Shown here in pieces: positions 36,702-47,808 of a stretch of 64,000 nucleotides of DNA. The notes under the pieces were generated by a model that saw only the letters and a program-made list of their open reading frames with translations, was not told the DNA's origin and searched no databases. Source of the stretch: Rhabditoides inermis (Eukaryota > Nematoda > Chromadorea > Rhabditida > Rhabditidae). The DNA lies in NCBI GenBank assembly GCA_963966185.1, contig CAWZYM010000253.1, positions 1,605,196 to 1,669,195 of the forward strand, in the 5' to 3' direction. Each line of letters begins with the position of its first letter. Position 1 is the first letter of the stretch. The translations under genes were made by a program, and so were the position numbers.

Positions 36702-37112
36702 CCTCTCTCTTCCCCTCTCTTACCCTCTCTCTTCCCCTCTCTCTTCCCCTCTCTCTACCCCTCTCTCTTCCCCTCTCTCTTACCCTCTCTCTTCCCCTCT
36801 CTCTTCCCCTCTCTCTTCCCCTCTCTCTTCCCCTCTCTCTTCCCCTCTCTCTTCCCCTCTCTCTTCCCCTCTCTCTTCCCCTCTCTCTTCCCCTCTCTCT
36901 TCCCCTCTCTCTTCCCCTCTCTCTTCCCCTCTCTCTTCCCCTCTCTCTTCCCCTCTCTCTTCCCCTCTCTCTTCCCCTCTCTCTTCCCCTCTCTCTTCCC
37001 CTCTCTCTTCCCCTCTCTCTTCCCCTCTCTCTTCCCCTCTCTCTTCCCCTCTCTCTTCTCCTCTCTCTTCCCCTCTCTCTTCCCCACTCTTCCCCCCTCT
37101 CTTCCCCTCTCT
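36702..37112. repeat. 12-bp polypyrimidine minisatellite
   Basis: Roughly 33 tandem copies of TCTCTCTTCCCC, almost invariant, 50 bp downstream of the globin stop. One strand is pure pyrimidine over about 400 bp. The opposite strand translates to a KREG repeat, which is an artefact. Confidence 0.95.
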
Positions 37113-37349
37113 TCCCCTTTCTGTCCCGCGCAATAGCGCATGTTTTGGTTTTGTGCCAGCCACCGTTTGCCTCTCACTAGACTACTGTTTTGGAATTGAT
37201 GAAGCCCCGCCATATCGTTGTGTATGTGAATCGTGTTGATTGTATTTGTGAATTGTACCGATTGCGTTTTATAAACGCACACAAATATAAGGGTCATGGA
37301 CCATCTTGTTTGCCTTACTGAAGAAACGGTGCGGAAAGGGAGAATTGAG

Positions 37350-37356
37350 TATAAAA
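37350..37356 (+). promoter_or_regulatory. TATA box without an assigned gene
   Basis: TATAAAA in GAGTATAAAAGAG, followed by about 250 bp of GC-rich DNA that includes a short high-GC3 open frame starting MVYDRRRQRVAV at 37498. Its context matches the TATA boxes of the two small secreted-protein genes at 37907 and 60021. Confidence 0.4.
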
Positions 37357-37497
37357 GAGTAGCTGTCAAGGGCCAGCTGCCAGCACCCGCGGCGACTGCC
37401 CGTCGACCACGCCACGTTCGGTCAGAGGGAGAGTGGGAGTAGAGTCGACTCTGGCCGTGGTTGACTCTTCTGCCGAGTGTTGTGGGTGAGAAGGAGA

Positions 37498-37620
37498 TGG
37501 TCTACGACCGTCGTCGTCAGCGAGTGGCTGTCCCCCTGGATGCCATCCCGTCAGCCCGTCACCCATCCTACAGCACGGCTCGGTCGGCTGTCCCTGTCTG
37601 GCGTACTACCGTGTTTATTA
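37498..37620 (+). CDS. Possible small protein downstream of a TATA box
   Basis: A frame opening with MVYDRRRQRVAVPLDA and continuing SARHPSYSTARSAVPVW has the high GC third-position bias of real exons in this window until about 37612. Beyond that the DNA turns AT-rich while the frame stays open to 37808. The true 3' boundary and any splicing are unclear, and no homologue is recognised. It lies about 145 bp after a TATAAAA box. Confidence 0.3.
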
Positions 37621-37845
37621 AAAATCATATAATATTACAGTTACAGCATAAACTCTTTACAATTTTCTATACATATACAAAACTCTTAAACAATATTCAA
37701 GTGCAATTATTGGTCTTCGAAACTCGAGCTGACTGTGAGCAAACATGGTGTTCTCTCTTTTCTTTTCGCCCGGCTTTCGTTTTGGCCGCTCGAAAACCAG
37801 CTCAGTAACGAATGGCAAACTCTCACTGGCAAACAGTGGATGAGT

Positions 37846-37852
37846 ATATAAC
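37846..37852 (+). promoter_or_regulatory. TATA box of the Tyr/Gly-rich peptide gene
   Basis: TATATAA in GAGTATATAACGG, 55 bp upstream of the ATG at 37907; initiation would be near 37875, leaving a short 5' UTR. Confidence 0.65.
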
Positions 37853-37906
37853 GGAGGGTAGTACGAGGAACTTCACTCAACCCTCGTTGATCAACACCAG
37901 CTTGTC

Positions 37907-38258
37907 ATGTCTGCCAAGATGTGAGTCCTCTCCCCTCCTTCCCTCCCTCCTTCCCTTTCTCTCTCACCCCCTCCCCCCTTTCAGTGCTCTCCTTGCCGCT
38001 CTGGTGTGCGTTCTGGCCTTCTCTGTCGATGCGCAGTACTATGGCTATGGCTATGCTGGCTACCCTTCGTATGGCTACGGCCTGGCTGGATACTCTGCAT
38101 ACGCGGGCTATGCGTCTCCGTACTACGGAGGAGCGTACGGCTACGCGGCGGCTCCGGCGTACGGATTCTACGGCTGGGGCAGCAACAAGGGAGGCAAGGG
38201 AGAGGAGGCCAAGCCTATGCCGGCTGCTGCCGCTCCCTCTCTCACCAACAACCAGTGA
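37907..38258 (+). CDS. Small secreted Tyr/Gly/Ala-rich peptide
   Basis: Two exons, 37907-37920 and 37985-38258, 95 aa. The N-terminus (MSAKIALLAALVCVLAFSVDA) is a signal peptide split by the intron. The mature part is made of YGYGYAGYPSYGYG-type repeats, then a Lys/Gly/Glu patch (SNKGGKGEEAKP) and an alanine-rich end. It resembles nematode YGG-type neuropeptide-like/antimicrobial or cuticle peptides, but low complexity prevents a firm family call. AATAAA at 38309-38314 completes a compact, self-contained gene. Confidence 0.85.
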
Positions 38259-38319
38259 GCAATGGAGACATGTACGCACTGATCAACACGGGACACCATA
38301 ATCTTTCCAATAAACGACT

Positions 38320-39067
38320 TGAATATAAATTTATCGTGTTTGATCTTCACTGCATCTGTAGAGCATTATATTAACAACAATCAAAAGTTTGTGAACTTAT
38401 TTTCTACTTACAGATTCTACAGATATCATGAGATTATGTTTCATTACAATGATTGCTACCGCGTTCCGTAATTGAGATTGATTCCCTGATGACATCAAAA
38501 TGTAAGTTTCAATCACAATTTACGCAGGATTTGAGGGTAGAATCTACACTTTCTTATAATCTTGATCACACAGTAGTGAATGCTCTTCTCCCGTCTCTGC
38601 GGCGAGATAGCCATCTACTGAATACTCCTTTCCCATCACTGCAGTGAGATATCCTTGAATTGAACGCTACAGAACATCGTTTAATCTGTTGATACGAACG
38701 AAGGAGTGCGCGGTGCTGGCTGGGTGGTGGTGGTAGTGCCCGAATGCGAGCGCATCATCGACCAGCCGACAGTCATTGAGATTGGCGTCGAAAGCTCTTC
38801 AATCCTTTGATATCGCATGAGCGAGAGTGCGTGATAAATAAACTTGAACGCATTAGCCTGTCGGAAGTGATCAACATGGAGTTCATCCAATTCTCCAATC
38901 AATCGTTGTGTGTTAATCCGAACTAGTTCTGTGCAGTCGTGTGACTTTGTAAAGTTGTGCAACTACATATGTAGCGTGAAAAGTTGTAAAACTATGATGC
39001 GTAGATATTATGGTGTACTGTATTCAAATGATAAGCACACACAACACACAAGAAAACATCAAATTAA
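38320..39067. other. Intergenic stretch, no gene seen
   Basis: Contains the 3' flank of the minus-strand acyltransferase gene. An open frame on the minus strand (38962-38681) has no coding bias and no recognisable motif. Confidence 0.5.
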
Positions 39068-42000
39068 CTAGGTGTACATGGTGCGCACTTTGGCGGCGAT
39101 TTGTTGATAAAGTGGACGCAGATGCTCTAGGCCGATAGAAGTGAGGTGGATGCCGTTCTCGAAATATACCTGAACGAATAATCGAGTATATAATTATAAA
39201 GAACTGTCTAGTGAACTCAGAAGCGGCGTCGCTCACTAAAACTAAACGTTTTTTTCTCATTAAAGTGAGTACGAAACAACAGAAGTTTCTGTACCTTTGA
39301 TGTGACTGGATCGAAATACTGGAACTTGGTGCCGTTCATGAAATAGGGCTTCATGTCGTACAGCTAGAATCGTTTCTTCATCCAAATAGTATGACTCAAT
39401 CCCACCTCGCACTTCTCACACTGTCCGGCTAGATATGACAGCCGCTTTCTCGCCGGTTCGTCGTCGTACAGAATTCACTTCTCCTCCACATCCTAAACTG
39501 TAATATATAAAAACCATGACTGCCGGTAGACAAAGGTGAAATAAAAACGTTGTGTTGTGTGAGTAATGCAGAACAGGTTTTCCTCTGGTCGCTCTTGGTT
39601 CACCTTCGGGAGTTGATCGAAGTGCTTGCGCTCTTTCTTCTGCCACTCTACCAGCATATTCATGAAGTTCCCCACACCGCACGGCTCCGCGTCCAGAATG
39701 AACACGTGTGTGGAAATGTGGTTCTCGTAGAACGAGAGCTGAAGCGCGTTCAGGCAGCTTGTATTTCTCCCCACCTCTTCCGCATACTTGTTCACTTTCT
39801 CGTCGAGCTCAATCGGCTTGTTCCCATTCAGCGCCGCTTTCATTGCCAATGCTCGGAAACATTTTTTGTTAGTTTCGACAAATGTGGCAAGTGATCGGAT
39901 CGTTATGCGTGACAATACAACGGAGTGAAGAAGTATTCGGAAGGTATTGGATATACCTAGACGTGACGAAGAGAATATCCGGTTCGATTCGCTCGACGGC
40001 AGCTCGCCAAAAGGGAATGTTGCGATCGTAGATGACGCTGCCGCCTGTGTATCAATCGATATTCATGTCATTCTAAAGTCACAAACCGGGATTGTTGTAC
40101 AGGTGAATCTCGCTGGCGATATCCGAGAACGCATCGCGAATCAATGGCACTGAAATTGTATTCGTACAATCCTGACTTATGGAAAACGCATCATCCGTCT
40201 GTATGTCTGTGAATGAGTCGCTTTATATATTCTTTATGTTTATATGCCCCCGTCGAAGGCAGCTCGTGGCTCACGTCGGGGTTACACTGTTCCCGCCCAA
40301 ACTAAAGGCAAGTCCACACTGAGTTCTTACGCTTACCTCTCCGAAAAGCTACTCTGACCTCTCAGAATGCATTTTAGACACAATTAATAGGGGTAAGACA
40401 AGGTTCAGAATACGATTTCACTCTAAAAATGAGGAGGAGTGCAAGAAGAGCCCAATCATGCGCGACTCCGAACGCTAGGTGATAAGTTTCATCTGCGACA
40501 CTCCCTTAGGATTACGATAGAGAAATAATTCGATGTACGACGTTTTCAACGGGTTTGTATTATTCACATTTAAAGGAACAGTGGCGACTTATTTTTGACT
40601 CGGTTTTATTAAAAATCATATTAACCTAACAGAATTGCAATATTTGCGCAAGAACGACGATTCTGCGTTACTTTTGAATCTACCACTGCCAAGGATGCAG
40701 ACGAAAATTTGAGTTCGAAATTGGTCTCACCACGAATAACCTACCGCCCCACGCTTCAATACTGCAAAAATTGGGCTCGGAGACATAAGCGCAAATGAAC
40801 CACGCTCATTCACTAGCTTCATGGCTTTTCATGGGGTTCGTTGTGGCCCCGAGCTTCGCGGGTTCGATTCCGGTCACCGCCAAATGTTTTGCTCGTGTGA
40901 AAATGAGGAGTTGTAGCAGGTTGTGGCAGAAATAAGTCGCCACTGTGCCTTTAAAGAGACATACCACTCTGAATTTTATGTATAAACCACGACTGCCACG
41001 TGATAGAAGATGGTATAACAATAACTTTTCATTAATAAACCATATGCCTAAAATGAACGGAACACGTTGAAAATTCGGCGCAAAACTCCGACAAACGTAG
41101 TGAGGAATACCGTTCTCGAGTGTATACTACCCTCTAGAGGGTAGTACACACTCGAAAACAGTATACCTCATTACAAAAAAATACTTCCTGGCGCGTTTTC
41201 TACATTTTGTATTCACTTTTAGCATACAGTTTATTGATGAAAAGTGATTGTATTAACCTTCTATCACGTAGAAGTCGCAGTTTACACCGGAAATTTAGAG
41301 TGGTATGTTCCTTTAAACCCTGCCTGCCCATTATAATCGAGCGCCGGTAGGCACGGTAGGCACACCTCCGGGTGTTAGTTCAAAGGGTATACGAGTATGG
41401 GGTGTACACAAATATGGGATATGTTACTAAACGAACTGTGATTTGCCGCGTAGCTGTTGCCGATTGCTAGAATTTTGAGATGACCGGTGCCGTTCTAAAA
41501 ATCTGGCTATGATGTTCAAATCAGAACGTAGAAAGATCTGCAACGAACAGGCATGGTGCATAGTCCGAAGGGTGGACGGGAGCCGTCTGTGTCGACGACA
41601 CGAGAGTAGACGCAGTCGTCGTGCTTGAGTAGGTTGATCTTCTGCACGCCCCACTCGAGGTTGAAAGCGAGCGCGTCGTCTGAAATCGGAGTTGGAAGAA
41701 CAGATCCACATTCTAATTCTACTTGTACAAACCTACCTATGTCGAACTTGTCTGTGCTGGTTGTCATGTTGAGTGTTCTTCCAAGGTATAGCCGCCGCGC
41801 GACATTTGCATCAGTGATAATGAGTGAGGAGATGAATAGAAGAGAAATGAGTGCGGCGATTGAGCCACGTTGCAACTGCAATCATTTCGATCATTGTTCT
41901 CAAAGTGAACATACCTGTAGGTACGGTTTTTCGATCAAATGATGTAGAACAATGGATAATGCTATGGATATGAACAATCCGCATAGTGGAGCTGAAATTT

Positions 42001-45000
42001 TATGAAAGGTAGTGTGTCCTCTGATTACGCAAGTCAAAGTAACTGCACCACCAAATCACATGTGATCTTGTGTTTCATGTAATTATTATAAGTATTAAAT
42101 TTTGTTTAAGAATGGGGGACCTAATTTTTAAAAACACCTAATTTTTTTTAATGATTTTGTGATTCTAAAAAAATATGTGTCATGTTCATAACATTTCATT
42201 AACAGTTAACTAAAACATCGTCTTCACTATTGAATATGAGATAAAATGGAAATTTCGCACTGTTTATTATTATTATTATTATTTCTTCCTCTCTCGCATC
42301 GCGCGGTCGGGTCGAAATGAGGCTATTAGGAAATTGCACCACGCACCACCACACCACCGCACCACTACACCACTGCACCACCGCACCACCGCATCACATT
42401 TTATCGCACCACCGCACCATCGCACCACATTTTATCGCACCACCGCACCATCGCACCACCGATCGCACAACCACTTAAGTTATCGCACCACTTGCTGAAA
42501 ATGATGTATTATATGTATGTTTTTTTCCGTCATGCCGGATGCCGCTTCGTGCCGCATATGCGTATACCGTAACATCATCATCAGTTAGTCTTTGGTCATA
42601 CATTTGCATACCGAGTTCCTCAAATACATAGTGTGAAATGAGTCAACCCTATAATAGAACGAATAGGTCGCGGGTTCGTTATACCCCTTCTCTGACAGAC
42701 AAACTACCACTTATATAGCTGGCTGCCCTGTAACGGTCAGACTGTTCTGTCACTGTCAGTGATGGATGCAGAGATCAAACCATCAGACCATCACTTGTTA
42801 GATGAGGCATGTAGCAGTCTGTGAGCAATCCCCGCGGCCCGCGCACGTCAGCAATTGTTACCCACAGCGTGGATTTGAAGAAGAAAAAATGTTTCGTCTG
42901 TAAACGCTGAATGTGATAATGCGAATACCAATGAACCGCACGACGCCTCATTATCATCAAATAGCTTACAATGCAAATAGAAATCGAGCGATTGTCAGAT
43001 ATGACACCATAATATAAGTCACTAACTATATTTTTTTCTGAAAACAAGTAACATCAACTTGAAACGAAAATTATATTAAAAAAACACTTGAGCAAAATGC
43101 TTGTTACGAAAATACGCGCGAAAAATGATAGTTGTGAAGCCCATGGGCGGTGGTGCGATCAGTGGTGCGATGAAGCGTGGTGCGATGGAATGTGGTGCGA
43201 TGGTGTGATGGTGCAGTGGTGCGGTGGTGTAGTGGTGCGGTGGTGCGGTGGTGTAGTGGTGCGGTGGTGCGGTGGTGCGTGGTGCGAATTCCTAATTGCC
43301 TCGAAATGATCTTCCCACAGTACCCTTGAGCAAGGCGGGGAATAGCTCATTGAGAACGCAGTCAATCCAGCCCGTGGAGTTACTATTCGTGGATTATAAA
43401 TAATGAAAGGAAAGGAACACCCGGAGCTCTACTGTCGCCTATAATGGTATCTAATTCTAATGGATTATGGAAAGGAAATCGAATGATTATCGACTGATTA
43501 TCGATCAAATATCGACTTTCGACCTTCGACCCTACCATCCCCGTTGCTAAACTGTGTTTCTCCCAGCGCTTAGCCCTCGTGGTGTGCCGTATGCACTTAT
43601 TGTATAGTCAGGATATAGCGATTTTGGATAAATGATTGATTGATTGATTGATTGATTCGCACTGTTTAAAAGCTTGTGACCAAACCTGATATAAAAATAT
43701 TTTCTTAGACTTATCGAAATCTAAATCATTATCACAAGTGATAAATATCACGTTTCGACTATAAAATCGCCGAACAAACAAATGTGAAGAAAATTTGTTT
43801 TAAGGATACGCTACCTTTAATTCAATAATAAAGATAATACCGTAGTAAGAAGCTTTGTAAAACGATATCACGTAGACAGCAATTGGCCAGTGTACCAAGT
43901 AAAGCGCATACGATATGTTTCCTATGTAAATCTGAAATAATCAAGATAATAGAAAACATCATATGGAGAGTTGAACGGTCATCGGTAGCACACCATAACA
44001 CGATTTTCGAGAGGAGCAAAGTCTGCATTTTCACTGTTAGCAATCAATACTCCAGCGACAAATGTGGATGCGATCCTAGAATAGGGTTTAGTCGTATAAA
44101 GACAATAAACTATTCCAGACCGGAAGGCGAGCGGCTCTATTGTCCACGGCACAAATGCTACTGCCGACAGAATCGTGCTCAAATAGAGTCGATTGCGGCC
44201 GGACTCGTATGATGGTTCCGAGCGTTTCGAGTCTGAGTTATGAGCCATCTCAGAGCATAATAGATGGAAGACAAAGAGATACAGAAAGATACAGAAAAAC
44301 TCAAAGAACACAAAATGGTGAAGTCATGTTTTTTTCATGATGTGAAGAAACCTTGCAATAGCGTCTCGCTCTCGCAATCGTCCGATGGCATCGCAGTATA
44401 GACATTATAGAACGAGTATGTGAAGGCGAGCGAGCCAACCATGAACTGCCACACACGGGCCAGCATCTAGACAACAAGATGAATCGTGTTGTGGAAATTC
44501 GTGCGACACAACTTGTGAACAAAACACGTACCAAGTTGAACGCCGTCGTCGCGTCGAGATAGGTGAAGAGCGCGAGTGAAGCGACGAGAATGATGGTGTA
44601 GAACGGGACAGGGCGAGCTGGCGCCATCACTTTCTGCAACGTGACTACCATTCGAGTGATTGTCTTTGAGTGTGTGTTCCTGCAGCCCGAAGATGATGGG
44701 GGCAACGGCATAGAACTGCATCTCGACGCACACAGACCACGTGTGCGTGAACAGATCCACAGCCGCCGTCAGCTAGACAAAGCGATTGGATGGTTCTCAG
44801 TCTGCCGCCCACCTTCTTCTCGTAGTCCTCGTTCTCATCTCCCGTGTGGATGTTGGTGGTGAGTGTGAGCGCGCGCCGCGCAGCCGACAGGTTCACTGCG
44901 TGGAACGACGCAGGGAACGCGCGCATCGTCTGCACTACGCGCTCTCTCAATGCTGCCGTGTGAGGGCCTTACCGCGAGGGCTGTTGCGAGAATGACGAGC

Positions 45001-45311
45001 AGGTAGAGTGGCAGGATTCGCTTGGCGCGGCGGTAGTAGAACTGCCCCGCCTCCGCGAATCCCATACTCTCTTCCCTCCACACAATCATGGTCATCAGAA
45101 AGCCGGACAGCACGAAGAACCTCAACCAGACATCGGATTGTGCAACGATATTATAGAAAATCAAAATGATGTGAGTTGGTTGTTGTGTGACTGACACGTC
45201 GACGCCGATGTATCCATTGGGGAAGTGTGTTGGATAGAAGTGGAAGAGTAGCACGAGTAGGATGGCCCAACCACGCACGCCCTGCAGCTCCGGCCGTCTG
45301 CCTGCCAACAT
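39068..45311 (-). CDS. OAC/NRF-6-type acyltransferase-3 with SGNH domain
   Basis: Multi-pass membrane O-acyltransferase of the acyltransferase-3 family, large in nematodes (oac genes). Reading down from 45311: RPELQGVRGWAILLVLLFHF with the catalytic-type His, GVDV|FFVLSGFLMTMIV across an intron, FYYRRAKRILPLYLLVI (exon 45120-44973), DLFTHTWSVCVEMQFY (44772-44680), VPFYTIILVASLALF, ARVWQFMVGSLAF (about 44467-44350), YIGNISYALYLVHWP (about 43933-43816), IVLHHLIEKPYLQ (about 41996-41913). The C-terminal SGNH part has ILAIGNSYAANH (Ser nucleophile, about 41490-41428), VERIEPDILFVTSR, FILDAEPCGVGNFMN and, last, FENGIHLTSIGLEHLRPLY with stop at 39068. An additional short exon between 41428 and 40153 is possible. 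Introns carry two adjacent MITEs and a foldback element. Confidence 0.88.
40569..40956. mobile_element. MITE with TTTAAAGG ends and a tRNA-like segment
   Basis: Inverted ends TTTAAAGGAACAGTGGCGAC and its near complement (GTCGCCACTGTGCCTTTAAA) bound about 388 bp. Inside, 40853-40880 (GGGTTCGATTCCGGTCACCGCC) matches the B-box and 3' half of a tRNA, suggesting a tRNA-derived component. It lies in an intron of the acyltransferase gene. Confidence 0.65.
40950..41316. mobile_element. Second MITE abutting the first, with ATACCACTCT arms
   Basis: Inverted arms 40950-41009 and 41258-41316 share TTTAAAG(G)..CATACCACTCT and run into ACGTGATAGAAG. The centre contains a tight hairpin around CCCTCTAGAGGG (about 41113-41156). 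It shares the TTTAAA boundary with the preceding element. Confidence 0.7.
42321..43300. mobile_element. Foldback element with tandem-repeat termini and 9-bp target duplication
   Basis: The element is flanked by the direct repeat TCGAAATGA (42312-42320 and 43301-43309). Its ends are inverted: GGCTATTAGGAAATTGCACC against GGCAATTAGGAATTCGCACC. Both arms continue inward as minisatellites of an 8-bp CGCACCAC/GTGGTGCG unit (about 42335-42480 and 43148-43285). This architecture is that of foldback/Mutator-like elements. The interior has no recognisable transposase. It lies in a 1.8-kb intron of the acyltransferase. Confidence 0.85.
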
Positions 45312-45739
45312 GTCACAGTCACTCCCTCATAACAACGCGTCACCTGCCACCGACCACCGACCACCGCTCTTCATTTCTCTATTTCCGTACCAGCCACATT
45401 TTGAATTCATTAGCGCAGCGCGTTTCTGTCCGTAATGAAATCTAGCGATTTTTTTGTCTATAGAGATCGCAGGCATGTTTTTGCCATATTGAATGATGTT
45501 CAAGAAATGTGATGGGTGAACCAGTCGCTGCGAAGAGACAAACATAGAGTGAGAGAAAATGTACGGGGAAAATGGAAAACACATAACACATACCTCGTGG
45601 ATGCTGTACGGCTCCACTCATTTATAGAAACTAAAGCAATATCTAAATTATAAATATAGTCACGATCAGTGAATTAGGCCGCGCCCAGCAGCCTTCGCAA
45701 GCGGATGGTGAGCTCGTGACGCGGACCTGGCTCGTCCTT

Positions 45740-45925
45740 TTGTAGTACTCTCTTCGAGAGAAAAGAAAGAGAGAGAAAGAGATAAAGATAGAGAAAGAGA
45801 GAAAGAGAGAGAAGATAGAAAGAGAGTGTGAGGGAGAGAAGAGAGAGAGAGAGAGGAAAGAGAGAAAAGAGAGAGAGAGAGAAAGAGATAGGGAGAGATA
45901 GAGATAGAGAGAGGGGGGGAGGGGG
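45740..45925. repeat. GA-rich microsatellite
   Basis: Imperfect (GA)n/(GAAAGA)n tract with GATA interruptions, upstream of the acyltransferase gene. Confidence 0.9.
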
Positions 45926-46204
45926 CGTGCGAGTTATTGTTTCTGAATTGTTTGTTCAAGTATGGACCAGCTGAATAAATATAATCACGGAATAGGCTGG
46001 AAGTTAGTTCAGGATTCATCGGTGTGCCGCTACAGTGCTAATCCTGAAAGCAAAATAGATAAACTCATATTTTTCGGCACATATGAAAACGATACAAATG
46101 CATTACACCAGAATTATTATATACACAACAAAAAAACGCAAGTCACTGGATTCTCACAGAACGAGAAAAGTTTGATAACAACCTCTAATAAGTTCGTTCA
46201 TCCA

Positions 46205-46810
46205 CGAGCAAGAGTCGACACTTGCAAATTGGGCTGAAGCACGACTGTCCCTTTCTCCTGTCTGGCTTGGAGTTGCAAAAGGTAGTGGACTCAGTTAGTG
46301 ATCTAGGTGTAGAAGTATCTCCTGATCTATCTCCTAGGGCACATATCTCTAAAATAGTTAAGAAGGCCAATCGTGTCTCATATCTAATCACCGCCGCCTC
46401 TGCTTCTCCTTCTCTCTACTTTTGTCACTCTCTTTAACACCTACTGCCGGCCCATTCTCGAGAATGCATCGGTGGTTTGGTCCCCTAACCTCAGGTGCGA
46501 CATCGAAGAAGTCGAGGAGGTACAGCGTAGGTTTTCCCGTTTTGCCCTTTATAAACTTGGTTACCCGTCCTTTGATATGTCGTACGAAGAAAGACTTTCA
46601 ATCCTCGGATTGAAGTCACTCGAGTATCGACGACTTGAGCTTGATCTCATCTTCTGCTTCAGAGTGCTAGCTGGTTTGGAGAGTGCCGAGCTGAGCGGCA
46701 TGTTTGAGGTTCTCCCCGCTCGCCGCCAGGCGCGTCGCCCCAACACCAGACAGCTTGCGCGATCTTCCATCAAAACACCGGTGGTTTACCATAGTTTTTC
46801 TAAATGTTCA
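46205..46810 (+). pseudogene. 5'-truncated LINE reverse-transcriptase 3' end
   Basis: Two frames give typical non-LTR retrotransposon C-terminal sequence: VVDSVSDLGVEVSPDLSPRA followed by KIVKKANRVSYLI, then, after a one-base frameshift near 46425, YCRPILENASVVWSPNLRCD and EEVEEVQRRFSRFALYKLGY. This is the region after the RT palm in Jockey/CR1-type elements. The 5' end is truncated and the frame is broken, so it is inactive. Confidence 0.8.
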
Positions 46811-47043
46811 TATATCATTTGTATTTGTTGTTGTTGTCCACTCGTTATTATCATTTATCACACATTATTCGCACGCGATAAATGTATATCATTCAGATAT
46901 GCATAGAGATTCAAAATTGTTTTATACGAACTATTAACGACACTGAAATATAGAAAAAAAACACTTTATTCGAACAAAGCAAAAGATAAATAGAAGATTT
47001 GCGTGAATGTTTGAAGATTCACAAAGAGTTTATTTCACAAATA

Positions 47044-47345
47044 GGTGGCCCTGAAGCGAGCCGTTGGGTCGGGTGCTGGTGTAGCGAGCAATCGCTTACT
47101 CCTTGTCACCTGGACAGAAGCACGGCCTGTTGTTGGGCAGCACTCCTCCCCAGGGCGATGGTGACTCCGGAGAGCAGCTTGTTCAGCTCCTCGTCGTTGC
47201 GCACAGCGAGCTGCAGATGGCCGGGGTTGATCCTGGTCTTCTTGTTGTCGCGGGCGGCGTTTCCGGCGAGCTCGAGAACCGCAGCGGCCAGGTACTCAAG
47301 CACGGCGGCGAGGTACACGAGCGCTCTGGCTGTTCTGGCGAGACT
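47044..47345 (-). pseudogene. Decayed histone H2A with remnant 3' stem-loop
   Basis: On the minus strand, [40 protein letters not shown] and [14 protein letters not shown] are clearly H2A from the alpha-2/acidic-patch region onward. The N-terminal half is absent, conserved positions are changed (AAEVLE to AAAVLE, RIIPRH to RINPGH), and the C-terminal docking segment is garbled by two compensating frameshifts before a stop at 47106. Downstream at 47065-47044 lies GGCTCGCTTCAGGGCC followed by ACC, a degenerate copy of the replication-dependent histone stem-loop. Upstream of VYLAAV only ARTARAL resembles the normal sequence. Confidence 0.8.
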
Positions 47346-47808
47346 TCGAACTCTGAACTTTTTTTGAAAATGATTTCATCCCATATAGCAAAGTCTGCAA
47401 GCGGCCGACGTCTCGTATTCAGTCGCTGGCCGCGCGAGTTTAATGAAGCAGAGTGGTTTGGAGAGGGGAAGACGGGGGTGGATATGGATGGAGTGCACAG
47501 ATGCGATGCTGCCACAGATGCTGAGAACATAATGTTAAGAAACGGTAGGTTGTTCAAATTGTGATGCTACAAATCTCTCTTTTTATTTGTTTTCTAATAA
47601 TTAAGAAAATAGATATTTTAATAATATGCTTCCGCATTGATCCTATTGTCGAACATTCAATATTCCAGTTTGGCGCGAAAATGGCGTCATTCGATGTCTA
47701 AATTTCCCAAGTTTTGTATGTGTGTTTTTTTTTTAAATATGTTTATATAGTTATTGTTGTTGTGTCTTCATTCATGAGCAGATAACGCAAACATCTTCCA
47801 GTTTCCAG

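Noticed and set aside
36755..37369. Long KREG-repeat frame on the minus strand and LPLSLPLS frame on the plus strand
   Set aside because: Translation of the 12-bp minisatellite; 12 is divisible by 3, so all frames stay open.
38681..38962. 93-codon minus-strand frame
   Set aside because: No GC3 bias, no motif, no splice or promoter context.
42335..43285. Possible CRISPR-like or satellite array from short CACCGCAC/GTGGTGCG units
   Set aside because: The units are contiguous without spacers and inverted between arms; they are the termini of a foldback transposon in an animal intron.
47106..47318. Functional histone H2A
   Set aside because: Lacks the N-terminal half, has changes at invariant residues, a garbled C-terminus and a degenerate stem-loop.
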